The notes beneath the pieces are model-generated. The model was not told the origin of the DNA. It did no database searches and saw nothing but the letters and a program-made list of their open reading frames with translations. Shown here piece after piece: positions 42,495 through 52,226 of a stretch of 64,000 nucleotides of DNA (its first letter is position 1; the number at the start of each line of letters is the position of its first letter). Source of the DNA: Streptomyces galbus (GTDB lineage: Bacteria; Actinomycetota; Actinomycetes; Streptomycetales; Streptomycetaceae). The stretch lies in the NCBI RefSeq assembly GCF_005280195.1, contig NZ_SZPR01000013.1, forward strand, positions 110,605 to 174,604. The letters run 5' to 3'. A program made the translations under genes and the position numbers.

Positions 42495-43598
42495 TCAGAG
42501 CCCGTACACCCGGCGTGCGTTGCCCGCCGCGATCATCCCGGCGACGCGCTGCGCGTCGTCCGGCGACCACGCCCCCTCGGCCACCCAGTCGCCCAGCACC
42601 CGGGCCAGCGCCCCGCGGAACAGCTGCGCCCCCACCACGTGCAGCTCGGGCAGCCCGCCGGCCCCGCTGGAGAACAGGATCTTGCCGAAGGGGGCCAGCT
42701 CCAGGATCTCCGCGAGGACGCCCGCGGCCCGGGCGCCGGTGCGCACCAGCGCGGCACCCGCGTCGGCGTACACGTGCGGGAAGACGCCGGCCAGGTGGGC
42801 GGCGTGGCGGTGGTAGGGGTAGCCGTGCAGCAGAACCAGGTGGGCGCCGAGGCCGGCCGTGGCCCGCACGAAGTCGGTGAGCAGGACCGGGTCGGTGCGG
42901 TCGGTGCGCGCCCCGGGCTCGCCCAGCCCCGCGTGCAACTGCACCGGCAGCCCCGAGGCGACCGCGATCCACAGCAGGTGCCGCAGCAGCACGGGGTCGG
43001 TCAGCTCCCCGCCGACCCGGCGGTCCCCGAGCCAGCGTCCGGCGGCGCCCCTGACCTCGCCGGGGCCGGGCGGTTCCGGCGCGAGCGCGAGGCCGTGCCG
43101 CAGGCCCGCGACCGAGGTGAACGCCACGGCGTGCGCGGCGGCGGCGTGCACCGACTCGGCGAGGTTGGCGAGGAAGGACTCCACGGTGCCGGAGGTGTCG
43201 GCGACCTGCTCCGCGAGCAGTTCGAGCCGGACGATCTCCCGCGCCTCGCCGCCCCCGGCGCCGGCCATCTCGTCGGGCGGGGTGAGGTCGCCGGGCAGCC
43301 CGGTGTCGACCAGGTAGGTCGTGATGCCGCTGCCGCGCAGCAGCCTGCGGCCCGCCTCGAGGAACCCCAGCTCCCGGCGGCGGGCCAGGTACAGGGCGGG
43401 CGGGCAGTGGGGTTCCAGGCCGAGCAGGGGCGGGCACCAGCGCCGGACGGCGAAGCCCGTCTGGGTGTCGAAGAGGGTGGTGCCGGGCGCGGGCGGGCCC
43501 TCGGTGCGGGCGAGCTGGGCCTCGAAGGTGCCGAGGCCCAGTTCCGTTCTGAGGATGCCGTGGCAGTACTGGTCCACGAGGGACGAGGGGTCGATCAT
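42495..43598 (-). CDS. amidohydrolase-family protein
   Basis: A 367-residue TIM-barrel protein. Metal-type motifs are weak: VDQYCHGILRTE near the N-terminus, GLPVQLHAGLGEPG (about 225), LVLLHGYPYHRHAAHLAGVFPHVYADAGAAL (about 255-290) and the C-terminal ILFSSGAGGLPEL where family members have an Asp. The motif GNARRVYGL at the end is typical of amidohydrolase-2 proteins. The usual N-terminal HxH is reduced to a single H. The ATG has GGGGAG 5 bases upstream. Convergent with ctaA; function unknown. Confidence 0.8.
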   Translation of the reverse strand: MIDPSSLVDQYCHGILRTELGLGTFEAQLARTEGPPAPGTTLFDTQTGFAVRRWCPPLLGLEPHCPPALYLARRRELGFLEAGRRLLRGSGITTYLVDTGLPGDLTPPDEMAGAGGGEAREIVRLELLAEQVADTSGTVESFLANLAESVHAAAAHAVAFTSVAGLRHGLALAPEPPGPGEVRGAAGRWLGDRRVGGELTDPVLLRHLLWIAVASGLPVQLHAGLGEPGARTDRTDPVLLTDFVRATAGLGAHLVLLHGYPYHRHAAHLAGVFPHVYADAGAALVRTGARAAGVLAEILELAPFGKILFSSGAGGLPELHVVGAQLFRGALARVLGDWVAEGAWSPDDAQRVAGMIAAGNARRVYGL

Positions 43599-43670
43599 CC
43601 GGGCTCCCCGTGTAGGCGCTGTCACACGTCCTAACGGGTGAACCGGGACCGGGGTACCGCCCGCCGGCGG

Positions 43671-43991
43671 TCAGCCGCCGAGCTGGATGCCCGCCATGCG
43701 CTTCCACTCGTACGGGCCCGTGGTCACCTTGGCCGCGAACTCGCCGTCGAAGGACTCGTGGCGGGTGATGCCGGCCTTGGCCACCGCCTGCTCGGCGATC
43801 TCGAAGGTCGGGGCCACCAGGTCGCCCCAGTCGCCGTCCTCGCCGACGAGCACGATGCGGGCGCCGCGCTCCCCCACGTAGGAGACCTGGCCCTCGGCGC
43901 CGCCGTGGGCCCGGGCGAAGGTGCTGATGCGCTGGGCGAGCCGGGCGACCTTGCGCTCGGCCTTCGGGTCAACCTGCTGCGTGTCTGCCAT
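43671..43991 (-). CDS. conserved small actinobacterial protein, 106 aa
   Basis: A 106-residue soluble protein with no named domain. It begins MADTQQVDPKAERKVARLAQRIST and contains QVSYVGERGARIVLVGEDGDWGDLV and a C-terminal GPYEWKRMAGIQLGG. Its position between the amidohydrolase and ctaB recurs in Streptomyces as far as I recall. The strong codon bias and good start context support a real gene. No function can be assigned from sequence. Confidence 0.72.
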   Translation of the reverse strand: MADTQQVDPKAERKVARLAQRISTFARAHGGAEGQVSYVGERGARIVLVGEDGDWGDLVAPTFEIAEQAVAKAGITRHESFDGEFAAKVTTGPYEWKRMAGIQLGG

Positions 43992-44083
43992 GAGCAGGAT
44001 GTTACCGAGGGGTAGATCGTTCGGCGACGGGCGGGCGCAGTGACCCTTGCCTCAGGGTGGGCTGGAGCGGCAGGGGAACGCGC

Positions 44084-45031
44084 CTAGCGCAGGAACGGGT
44101 CGACCGCGATCGCCACGAACAGCAGCGACACGTAGGTGATCGACCAGTGGAACAGGCGCATCTCCTTGAGCTTCGCGCCCGTCACCTCGGCCTTCGCGCG
44201 GTTCTGCAGCGCGTGTGCCTCCCACAGCCACCAGCCGCCCGACACGAGGGCGACCGCCGTGTAGAACCAGCCGGTGTAGCCCAGCGGGGTGAGCAGCAGC
44301 GAGACGCCGACCATGACCCAGCTGTAGAGCACGATCTGCCGGGCGACCACCTTGTTGGAGGCGACGACCGGGAGCATCGGCACGCCCACGCGCGCGTAGT
44401 CGTCCTTGACCTTCATGGACAGCGGCCAGTAGTGCGGCGGGGTCCAGAAGAAGATGACCAGGAAGAGGATGACCGGCGCCCAGGACAGCGAGTCCTTCAC
44501 GGCCGACCAGCCGATCAGCACCGGCATGCAGCCGGCGATGCCGCCCCAGACGATGTTCTGCGCGGTACGGCGCTTGAGGATCATCGTGTAGACGACGACG
44601 TAGAAGAGGAGTGCGCCGAGGGAGAGCCAGGCGCTCAGCCAGTTGACGGTGAAGCCGAACAGCAGCGTGGAGACGACCGCGAGGGAGATGCCGAAGGCGA
44701 GGCACTCGCGCGGGCTGACCATCCCGGTGACCAGGGGCCGCTGCGAGGTGCGGTCCATCAGCGCGTCGATGTCCCGGTCGATGTACATGTTCAGCGCGTT
44801 GGCGCCGCCCGCCGACAGGTAGCCGCCCACACAGGTGAGCACGACCAGGCCGAGGTCGGGGACACCCTGCTGGGCCAGGAACATCACCGGCACGGTGGTG
44901 ATGAGCAGCAGCTCGATGATCCGCGGCTTGGTCAGCGCCACGAACCCCTTGACCCGGGCCCCGAACGGCCGACGGCTCGGGCTCTTGCTCGCACCGAGTA
45001 GCCCCGCAGGACGGGATTCAACGGCCGTCAC
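44084..45031 (-). CDS. ctaB: protoheme IX farnesyltransferase (heme O synthase)
   Basis: A 315-residue UbiA-superfamily enzyme that attaches a farnesyl group to heme B. Nine membrane helices are predicted. The two Asp-rich motifs are NALNMYIDRDIDALMDRTSQRPL (about 85-107) and KVKDDYARVGVPMLP (about 223-237). It acts before CtaA in heme A synthesis. GTG 45031 has AGGGG 6 bases upstream; ATG 45052 with GGAGG 9 bases upstream would add 7 residues. It is divergent from tkt. Confidence 0.92.
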   Translation of the reverse strand: MTAVESRPAGLLGASKSPSRRPFGARVKGFVALTKPRIIELLLITTVPVMFLAQQGVPDLGLVVLTCVGGYLSAGGANALNMYIDRDIDALMDRTSQRPLVTGMVSPRECLAFGISLAVVSTLLFGFTVNWLSAWLSLGALLFYVVVYTMILKRRTAQNIVWGGIAGCMPVLIGWSAVKDSLSWAPVILFLVIFFWTPPHYWPLSMKVKDDYARVGVPMLPVVASNKVVARQIVLYSWVMVGVSLLLTPLGYTGWFYTAVALVSGGWWLWEAHALQNRAKAEVTGAKLKEMRLFHWSITYVSLLFVAIAVDPFLR

Positions 45032-45052
45032 GCACACCCCTGACAGAGACAT

Positions 45053-45384
45053 CCCAGCGAGCCTCCCGGGTGAACCGGCGGTAAAGGGCTCGCGCGTACC
45101 ACGCCACTGTAGACGTTGCCCAGACCCGGACATTCGCGGGGGTCGGTTCGTGTTGGCGCACGCGCTCCGACGTGCGGACGACGACACGATTGAGACGTCG
45201 GATGAGCGGCTGCGTAATCACTTGTGGACGGCGGACACGAGCAGGTCAGCAGGCGCGTCGGGACGACTCCCGGCACTCTGGAACGACCCGAAAGAATGCA
45301 CGTCCCACGGGGGTAGGCTCAGCTACGGCCGGTAGGCGACCAGTCGCCGGTTATTCGACATGTGGAGAGGAGCCCTGACTCAGG
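45053..45384. other. ctaB-tkt divergent intergenic region
   Basis: No gene is seen here. TTGAGA (45190-45195) followed after 18 bp by GTAATC is a weak promoter candidate for tkt. No convincing palindrome or RNA structure was found. The TACAGT near 45108 on the minus strand may be a ctaB -10 but lacks a -35. Confidence 0.35.
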
Positions 45385-47472
45385 GTGAGCACGAAGCCGA
45401 CCACCACAGACCTCGAGTGGACCGAGTTGGACCAGCGGGCCGTGGACACCGCCCGCGTCCTGGCCGCCGACGCCGTACAGAAGGTCGGCAACGGCCATCC
45501 GGGTACGGCGATGAGCCTGGCGCCCGCCGCCTACACCCTCTTCCAGAAGGTGATGCGGCACGACCCGTCGGACCCGGACTGGGTCGGCCGCGACCGCTTC
45601 GTGCTGTCCGCGGGCCACTCGTCCCTGACCCTCTACACGCAGCTCTACCTGGGCGGCTTCGGCCTGGAGCTGGAGGACCTGGAGTCGTTCCGCACCTGGG
45701 GCTCGAAGACCCCGGGCCACCCGGAGTACGGCCACACCGCGGGCGTGGAGACGACGACCGGCCCGCTGGGCCAGGGCGTCGCCAACGCCGTGGGCATGGC
45801 CATGGCCGCCCGCTACGAGCGCGGCCTGTTCGACCCGGAGGCGGCGCAGGGCGAGTCCCCCTTCGACCACTTCGTCTTCTGCATCGCCGGTGACGGCTGC
45901 CTGCAGGAGGGCATCTCCGCCGAGGCGTCCTCGCTGGCCGGCCACCAGAAGCTGGGCAACCTCGTCCTGCTGTGGGACGACAACCACATCTCGATCGAGG
46001 GCGACACCGAGACGGCCGTCTCGGAGGACACCGTCAAGCGGTACGAGGCGTACGGCTGGCACGTGCAGCGCGTCGCCCCGAAGCCCGACGGCGACCTCGA
46101 CCCGCACGCGCTGTACGAGGCGATCGAGGCGGCCAAGCAGGTCACCGACCGGCCGTCCTTCATCGCGATGCGCTCGATCATCGCCTGGCCCGCCCCCAAC
46201 GCCCAGAACACCGAGGCCGCCCACGGCTCGGCGCTCGGCGACGAGGAGGTGGCCGCCACCAAGCGCGTCCTCGGCTTCGACCCGGAGAAGACCTTCGAGG
46301 TCGCCGACGAGGTCCTCGCGCACACCCGCAAGGCCCTGGACAGGGGCCGGGCGGCCCGCGCCGTCTGGGAGAAGTCGTACCAGCAGTGGCGGGACGACAA
46401 CCCCGAGCGCGCCGCCGAGTACGACCGGATCGCCAAGGGCGAGCTGCCCACCGGCTGGGAGGAGAAGCTCCCGGTCTTCGAGCCCGGCAAGGGTGTGGCC
46501 ACGCGTGCCGCGTCCGGCAAGGTGCTCCAGGCGCTCGGCGCGGTCATCCCGGAGCTGTGGGGCGGCTCCGCCGACCTGGCCGGCTCCAACAACACCACGA
46601 TCGACAAGACGTCCTCGTTCCTGCCCGAGGGCAACCCGCTGCCCGAGGCGAGCCCGTACGGCCGCACCGTGCACTTCGGCATCCGCGAGCACGCCATGGC
46701 CGCGGAGCTCAACGGCATCACCCTGCACGGCAACACCCGCGCCTACGGCGGCACCTTCCTGGTGTTCTCCGACTACATGCGCAACGCCGTGCGCCTGTCG
46801 GCCCTCATGCACCTGCCGGTGACGTACGTCTGGACGCACGACTCCATCGGCCTCGGCGAGGACGGCCCGACCCACCAGCCGGTCGAGCACCTGGCGTCGC
46901 TGCGCGCCATCCCCGGTCTGAACGTCGTCCGCCCGGCGGACGCCAACGAGACCGCGATCGCCTGGCGCGAGGTCCTCAAGCGGTGGACCAAGGTGTACGG
47001 CAAGGGCGCCCCGACCGGCCTGGTCCTCACCCGGCAGGGCGTGCCGACCTACGAGCCGAACGAGGACGCGGCCCGCGGCGGTTACGTGCTGGCCGAGGCC
47101 GAGGGCGGCGAGCCGCAGGTCGTGCTCATCGCGACCGGTTCCGAGGTGCACGTGGCCGTCGAGGCGCGTGAGCAGCTCCAGGCCGACGGCGTGCCGACCC
47201 GGGTGGTGTCGATGCCGTGCGTGGAGTGGTTCGAGGAGCAGGACCAGGGGTACCGGGACAGCGTGCTCCCGCCGTCCGTGAAGGCCCGTGTCGCCGTCGA
47301 GGCCGGGATCGGTCTCACCTGGCACCGGTACGTCGGGGACGCCGGCCGCATCGTTTCCCTGGAGCACTTCGGTGCTTCGGCCGACGGCAAGGTGCTCTTC
47401 CGCGAGTTCGGCTTCACCGCCGAGAACGTGGCCGCCAAGGCGCGGGAATCCCTCGCGGCCGCCCAGCGCTGA
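45385..47472 (+). CDS. tkt: transketolase
   Basis: A 695-residue thiamine-diphosphate transketolase of the non-oxidative pentose-phosphate pathway. N-terminal motifs are GHPGTAMSLAP and SAGHSSLTLY. The ThDP loop is GDGCLQEGISAEASSLAGHQKLGNLVLLWDDNHIS, the catalytic Glu lies in HFGIREHAMAAELNG, and the C-terminal domain contains LIATGSEVHVAVEA. The start is GTG at 45385. It heads a five-gene pentose-phosphate operon with tal 32 bp downstream. Confidence 0.94.
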   Translation: MSTKPTTTDLEWTELDQRAVDTARVLAADAVQKVGNGHPGTAMSLAPAAYTLFQKVMRHDPSDPDWVGRDRFVLSAGHSSLTLYTQLYLGGFGLELEDLESFRTWGSKTPGHPEYGHTAGVETTTGPLGQGVANAVGMAMAARYERGLFDPEAAQGESPFDHFVFCIAGDGCLQEGISAEASSLAGHQKLGNLVLLWDDNHISIEGDTETAVSEDTVKRYEAYGWHVQRVAPKPDGDLDPHALYEAIEAAKQVTDRPSFIAMRSIIAWPAPNAQNTEAAHGSALGDEEVAATKRVLGFDPEKTFEVADEVLAHTRKALDRGRAARAVWEKSYQQWRDDNPERAAEYDRIAKGELPTGWEEKLPVFEPGKGVATRAASGKVLQALGAVIPELWGGSADLAGSNNTTIDKTSSFLPEGNPLPEASPYGRTVHFGIREHAMAAELNGITLHGNTRAYGGTFLVFSDYMRNAVRLSALMHLPVTYVWTHDSIGLGEDGPTHQPVEHLASLRAIPGLNVVRPADANETAIAWREVLKRWTKVYGKGAPTGLVLTRQGVPTYEPNEDAARGGYVLAEAEGGEPQVVLIATGSEVHVAVEAREQLQADGVPTRVVSMPCVEWFEEQDQGYRDSVLPPSVKARVAVEAGIGLTWHRYVGDAGRIVSLEHFGASADGKVLFREFGFTAENVAAKARESLAAAQR

Positions 47473-47504
47473 CGCTCACACACGACCGTAGGAGATGTAA
47501 TTCC

Positions 47505-48623
47505 ATGACAGACGCACTGAAGCGCCTCTCCGAGGAAGGCGTCGCGATCTGGCTGGACGACCTGTCGCGCAAGCGGATCACGTCCGGCAACCTCGCCGAG
47601 CTGATCGACCAGCAGCACGTCGTGGGCGTCACCACCAACCCGACGATCTTCCAGAAGGCGATCTCCGAGGGCGACGGCTACGACCAGCAGCTGTCCGACC
47701 TCGCCGCCCGCAAGGTCTCCGTCGAAGAGGCCATCCGCATGATCACCACGGCGGACGTCCGCGACGCCGCCGACATCCTGCGCCCGGTCTTCGACGCCAC
47801 CGACGGCCAGGACGGCCGGGTCTCCATCGAGGTCGACCCGCGCCTGGCCTTCAACACCAAGGCCACCGTCGCCGAGGCCAAGCAGCTGGCCTGGCTGGTG
47901 GACCGGCCCAACGCGCTCATCAAGATCCCGGCCACCGAGGCGGGTCTGCCGGCGATCGCCGAGACCATCGGCCTGGGCATCAGCGTCAACGTCACGCTGA
48001 TCTTCTCGCTGGAGCGCTACCGCAGGGTGATGGACGCCTACCTCACCGGCCTGGAGAAGGCCAAGGAGCGCGGCCTGGACCTGTCGCAGATCCACTCCGT
48101 GGCGTCCTTCTTCGTCTCCCGCGTGGACACCGAGGTCGACAAGCGCCTCGACGCGCTGGGCACCGACGAGGCCAAGGCGCTGCGCGGCAAGGCCGCCCTG
48201 GCCAACGCGCGCCTGGCCTACCAGGCGTACGAGGAGGTCTTCTCCTCCGACCGCTGGCAGGCCCTGGAGAAGGCGGGCGCCAACAAGCAGCGTCCGCTGT
48301 GGGCCTCCACCGGCGTGAAGGACCCGGCCTACAAGCCGACCCTGTACGTCGACGACCTGGTCGCGCCGAACACGGTCAACACCATGCCGGAGGCCACCCT
48401 GCAGGCCACCGAGGAGCACGGCTCGATCACCGGCAACACCATCGCCGGGACGTACGAGCAGGCCCGCGCCGACCTCGACGCCCTGGAGAAGCTCGGCATC
48501 GGGTACGACGAGGTGGTGCAGCTGCTGGAGGAGGAGGGCGTCCAGAAGTTCGAGGCGTCCTGGACCGACCTGCTGAAGTCGACCGAGGCGGAGCTGGAGC
48601 GCCTCGCCCCCTCGGAGGGCTGA
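47505..48623 (+). CDS. tal: transaldolase
   Basis: A 372-residue transaldolase of the longer actinobacterial type. It exchanges a dihydroxyacetone unit between sedoheptulose-7-phosphate and glyceraldehyde-3-phosphate. Motifs seen are GVTTNPTIFQKAI (about 41-53), the Schiff-base lysine in NALIKIPATEAG (about 145), NVTLIFSLERY and RPLWASTGVKDPAYKPTLYVDDL. It lies 32 bp after tkt and 4 bp before zwf. Confidence 0.94.
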   Translation: MTDALKRLSEEGVAIWLDDLSRKRITSGNLAELIDQQHVVGVTTNPTIFQKAISEGDGYDQQLSDLAARKVSVEEAIRMITTADVRDAADILRPVFDATDGQDGRVSIEVDPRLAFNTKATVAEAKQLAWLVDRPNALIKIPATEAGLPAIAETIGLGISVNVTLIFSLERYRRVMDAYLTGLEKAKERGLDLSQIHSVASFFVSRVDTEVDKRLDALGTDEAKALRGKAALANARLAYQAYEEVFSSDRWQALEKAGANKQRPLWASTGVKDPAYKPTLYVDDLVAPNTVNTMPEATLQATEEHGSITGNTIAGTYEQARADLDALEKLGIGYDEVVQLLEEEGVQKFEASWTDLLKSTEAELERLAPSEG

Positions 48624-48627
48624 CGTC

Positions 48628-50166
48628 TTGGCCTCCACCTCCGGATCCGGGGCGAACCCGCTCCGTGACCCCGCGGACCGACGGCTCCCGCGCATCGCGG
48701 GGCCGTCGGGCCTGGTCATCTTCGGCGTCACGGGCGACCTGTCCCGGAAGAAGCTCATGCCCGCCGTGTACGACCTCGCCAACCGGGGTCTGCTGCCGCC
48801 GGGCTTCTCCCTCGTGGGCTTCGCCCGCCGCGAGTGGGAGCACGAGGACTTCGCCGCCGAGGTCCACGACGCGGTCAAGGCGCACGCCCGCACCCCCTTC
48901 CGCGAGGAGGTCTGGCAGCAGCTCATCCAGGGGATGCGCTTCGTGCAGGGCACCTTCGACGACGACGAGGCCTTCGAGCGGCTGCGCGGCACGATCGAGG
49001 AGCTGGACAAGGCGCAGGGCACGGGCGGCAACTTCGCCTTCTACCTGTCGGTGCCGCCGCGCTCCTTCCCGGTGGTCATCCAGCAGCTCAAGAAGCACGG
49101 GCTGGCCGACCAGAAGAACGGCGCCTGGCGCCGCGCGGTGATCGAGAAGCCCTTCGGCCACGACCTGAAGTCGGCCGAGGAGCTCAACGCGATCGTCCAC
49201 GAGGTCTTCGCCCCGGACCAGGTCTTCCGCATCGACCACTACCTGGGCAAGGAGACCGTCCAGAACATCCTGGCGCTGCGCTTCGCCAACACGATGTTCG
49301 AGCCGATCTGGAACCGGTCCTTCGTGGACCACGTGCAGATCACCATGGCCGAGGACATCGGCATCGGCGGCCGCGCCGGCTACTACGACGGCATCGGCGC
49401 CGCCCGGGACGTCATCCAGAACCACCTGCTGCAACTGCTGGCGCTGACCGCGATGGAGGAGCCCGCCTCCTTCGACGCCGACGCGCTCGCGGCGGAGAAG
49501 ACCAAGGTGCTCGGCGCGGTCCGGCTGCCGGAGGACCTGGGCGCGCACACCGTGCGCGGCCAGTACGCGGCCGGCTGGCAGGGCGGCGAGAAGGCGGTCG
49601 GCTACCTCGAAGAGGACGGCATCGACGCGAAGTCGAAGACCGACACCTACGCCGCCGTGAAGCTGGAGATCGACAACCGCCGCTGGGCGGGCGTCCCCTT
49701 CTACCTGCGCACCGGCAAGCGGCTGGGCCGCCGGGTCACCGAGATCGCGGTGGTCTTCCAGCGGGCGCCGCACTCCCCCTTCGACACCACCGCCACCGAG
49801 GAGCTGGGCTCCAACGCCATCGTGGTCCGGGTCCAGCCGGACGAGGGCGTCACGGTCCGCTTCGGCTCGAAGGTGCCGGGCACGTCGATGGAGATCCGGG
49901 ACGTGTCGATGGACTTCGCCTACGGCGAGTCGTTCACCGAGTCCAGCCCCGAGGCGTACGAGCGGCTGATCCTGGACGTCCTGCTGGGCGACTCCAACCT
50001 CTTCCCGCGCACCGAGGAGGTCGAGCTGTCCTGGAAGATCCTCGACCCGATCGAGGAGTACTGGGACACCCACGGCAAGCCCGCCCAGTACCCGGCCGGC
50101 ACCTGGGGGCCCGTCGAGGCGGACGAGATGCTCGCACGAGAGGGACGGAGCTGGCGCCGGCCATGA
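48628..50166 (+). CDS. zwf: glucose-6-phosphate dehydrogenase
   Basis: A 512-residue NADP-type G6PDH, the first oxidative pentose-phosphate enzyme. The cofactor motif is GVTGDLSRKKLMPAVYDL (about 34-51), the substrate/catalytic site is RIDHYLGKE, and EKPFGHDL precedes it. The start codon is TTG, with GGAGGG 8 bases upstream inside the end of tal. Its stop overlaps the opcA ATG, fitting a complex in which OpcA stimulates Zwf. Confidence 0.95.
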   Translation: MASTSGSGANPLRDPADRRLPRIAGPSGLVIFGVTGDLSRKKLMPAVYDLANRGLLPPGFSLVGFARREWEHEDFAAEVHDAVKAHARTPFREEVWQQLIQGMRFVQGTFDDDEAFERLRGTIEELDKAQGTGGNFAFYLSVPPRSFPVVIQQLKKHGLADQKNGAWRRAVIEKPFGHDLKSAEELNAIVHEVFAPDQVFRIDHYLGKETVQNILALRFANTMFEPIWNRSFVDHVQITMAEDIGIGGRAGYYDGIGAARDVIQNHLLQLLALTAMEEPASFDADALAAEKTKVLGAVRLPEDLGAHTVRGQYAAGWQGGEKAVGYLEEDGIDAKSKTDTYAAVKLEIDNRRWAGVPFYLRTGKRLGRRVTEIAVVFQRAPHSPFDTTATEELGSNAIVVRVQPDEGVTVRFGSKVPGTSMEIRDVSMDFAYGESFTESSPEAYERLILDVLLGDSNLFPRTEEVELSWKILDPIEEYWDTHGKPAQYPAGTWGPVEADEMLAREGRSWRRP

Positions 50167-51356
50167 AGACAGACCTCACGGACACCACGGCCAGCAAGAT
50201 CAACAAGGCGTTGGTGCAGGGCCGCCGCGCCATCGGCACCCCGGCCGTCGGCATGGTGCTCACGCTGGTCATCGTCACCGACGAGGAGAACGCCTACGAC
50301 TCCCTGAAGGCCGCCAACGACGCGTCGCGCGAACACCCCTCGCGCACGCTGGTGGTCGTCAAGCGCGTCTCCCGCTCCCCGCGCGACCGCACGCAGTCCC
50401 GGCTGGACGCCGAGGTGCGGCTCGGGGCGGACGCGGGCAGCGGCGAGACGGTGGTGCTGCGGCTGTACGGCGAGGTGGTCGACCACGCCCAGTCGGTCGT
50501 GCTGCCGCTGCTGCTGCCGGACGCGCCGGTCGTCGTCTGGTGGCCGGTGAACGCGCCGCTGCACCCGGCGAAGGACCCGCTGGGTGCCCTCGGACAGCGC
50601 CGGGTCACCGACACCTACGCCGCCGAGCAGCCGGTGCGCGAGCTCACCGCCCGCGCCGAGACCTACACCCCCGGCGACACCGACCTGTCGTGGACCCGCA
50701 TCACGCCCTGGCGCTCGATGCTGGCCGCGGCCCTGGACCAGGTGAACTGCCGGGTGGAGTCGGTCGAGGTGGAGGGCGAGGAGTTCAACCCGAGCTGCGA
50801 GCTGCTGGCGATGTGGCTCGCGGACCGCCTGGACGTGCCGGTGAAGCGCACGCTGTCGGGCGGGCCGGGGCTGACCGCGGTGCGCATGTCGACGGACTGC
50901 GGCCCGGTCGTGCTGGACCGGGCGGACGGCTCGCTGGCCACCCTGTCCATCCAGGGCCAGCCGGACCGCGCGGTGGCGCTCAAGCGCCGGGACACGGCCG
51001 AGCTCATAGCCGAGGAACTGCGCAGGCTGGACCCGGACGACACCTACGCGTCGGCGCTGCGCTACGGCGTGGACCGGCTGAACGCCACGTCGGACGCGGC
51101 GGAGGCGTTCGCAGCCGACGGGGACGACACCGTCGGCGCCGGTGACGGCGAGGCCGCCGGGGCGGCCGCCGCGGAACCGGAGGCGCCGGAAGCGGTGGCC
51201 AAAGGAGCCGACGGAGCCGGGTCGGCCGACGCAGCCGACGGGAACGACGGGGACGGGAAGCGGGAAGCCGTGGAGACCCCTGTCGAGGAGGCTGCGAAAG
51301 CTCCCGCGAGCGAGGCGGCGGCGCCGGAGCCGGTGACCAAGGGGGCCGCGAAGTGA
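50163..51356 (+). CDS. opcA: G6PDH assembly/activator protein OpcA
   Basis: A 397-residue OpcA. In actinobacteria and cyanobacteria this protein promotes assembly and redox activation of G6PDH. Conserved parts are ALVQGRRAIGTPAVGMVLTLV, VVVWWPVNAPLHPAKDPLGALGQRRVTD and TDLSWTRITPWRSMLAAALDQ. The last 75 or so residues (from about 320) are an Ala/Glu/Asp/Gly-rich, probably disordered tail absent from many homologues. ATGA and GTGA overlaps tie it to zwf and pgl. Confidence 0.92.
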   Translation: MKTDLTDTTASKINKALVQGRRAIGTPAVGMVLTLVIVTDEENAYDSLKAANDASREHPSRTLVVVKRVSRSPRDRTQSRLDAEVRLGADAGSGETVVLRLYGEVVDHAQSVVLPLLLPDAPVVVWWPVNAPLHPAKDPLGALGQRRVTDTYAAEQPVRELTARAETYTPGDTDLSWTRITPWRSMLAAALDQVNCRVESVEVEGEEFNPSCELLAMWLADRLDVPVKRTLSGGPGLTAVRMSTDCGPVVLDRADGSLATLSIQGQPDRAVALKRRDTAELIAEELRRLDPDDTYASALRYGVDRLNATSDAAEAFAADGDDTVGAGDGEAAGAAAAEPEAPEAVAKGADGAGSADAADGNDGDGKREAVETPVEEAAKAPASEAAAPEPVTKGAAK

Positions 51357-52135
51357 GCACCCCGCAGCTGGTCGTGCACCGCGACAAGGAGCTGATGGCG
51401 CAGGCCGCCGCGGCCCGGCTGATCACGAGGATCGTGGACGCGCAGGCCTCCCGGGGTCACGCGTCCGTGGTCCTCACCGGCGGCCGCAACGGCAACGGCC
51501 TGCTGGCCGCGCTGGCCGCCGAGCCCGCCCGGGACGCCGTCGACTGGGGCCGGCTCGACCTGTGGTGGGGCGACGAGCGGTTCCTGCCCGAGGGCGACCC
51601 GGAGCGCAACGTCACGCAGGCCCGCGAGGCCCTGCTGGACGCCGTACCGCTGGACCCGAAGCGGGTGCACGCGATGCCCGCGTCGGACGGTCCGCACGGC
51701 ACGGACGTCGAGGCGGCGGCGGAGAGCTACGCCGAGGAGCTGGCGCGGGCGGCCGGCCCCGAGAACCACGGGGCGGTGCCGACCTTCGACGTGCTGATGC
51801 TGGGCGTCGGCCCGGACACCCACGTGGCGTCGCTGTTCCCGGAGCTGCCAGCGGTCCGCGAGACGGAACGCACGGTGGTCGGCGTGCGCGGGGCGCCCAA
51901 GCCCCCGCCGACCCGGGTCACCCTGACCCTCCCGGCGATCCGCGCGGCCCGCGAGGTGTGGCTGCTGGCGGCCGGCGAGGACAAGGCCCGGGCGGCGGCG
52001 ATCGCCCTGTCCGGTGCGGGCGAGATCCAGGCCCCGGCGGCGGGCGCGCGCGGCCGTGCCCGCACCCTGTGGCTGCTGGACACGGCGGCGGCCTCCCAGC
52101 TCCCCCGCTCGCTGTACCCGCCGGCGTCGCCCTGA
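51353..52135 (+). CDS. pgl: 6-phosphogluconolactonase
   Basis: A 260-residue DevB-type lactonase that hydrolyses 6-phosphogluconolactone, the product of Zwf. The family signatures are VVLTGGRNGNGLLAAL, RLDLWWGDERFLPEGDPERNVTQAREALL and DVLMLGVGPDTHVASLFP. The late GAGEIQAPAAGARG is in place of the usual SxxxxPxxxL region. The GTG start overlaps the opcA stop. It is the last gene of the tkt operon and is followed by a 28-bp palindromic terminator. Confidence 0.94.
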   Translation: MSTPQLVVHRDKELMAQAAAARLITRIVDAQASRGHASVVLTGGRNGNGLLAALAAEPARDAVDWGRLDLWWGDERFLPEGDPERNVTQAREALLDAVPLDPKRVHAMPASDGPHGTDVEAAAESYAEELARAAGPENHGAVPTFDVLMLGVGPDTHVASLFPELPAVRETERTVVGVRGAPKPPPTRVTLTLPAIRAAREVWLLAAGEDKARAAAIALSGAGEIQAPAAGARGRARTLWLLDTAAASQLPRSLYPPASP

Positions 52136-52154
52136 TCGACGAGGCACCCCCTGA

Positions 52155-52182
52155 GGGGCCGGACCCGCGCGGGTCCGGCCCC
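52155..52182. terminator. bidirectional terminator after pgl
   Basis: A perfect 14-bp palindrome (GGGGCCGGACCCGC then its complement) is followed by TTCGGTGT. It lies between the convergent pgl and transporter operons. Confidence 0.75.
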
Positions 52183-52226
52183 TTCGGTGTACGGCGGGGC
52201 GGGTGTCAGGTCCCGCCCGGGCCGCG

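Noticed and set aside
42495..43598. Uronate isomerase or other named amidohydrolase
   Set aside because: Metal-binding motifs are incomplete and no segment is specific to a named subfamily.
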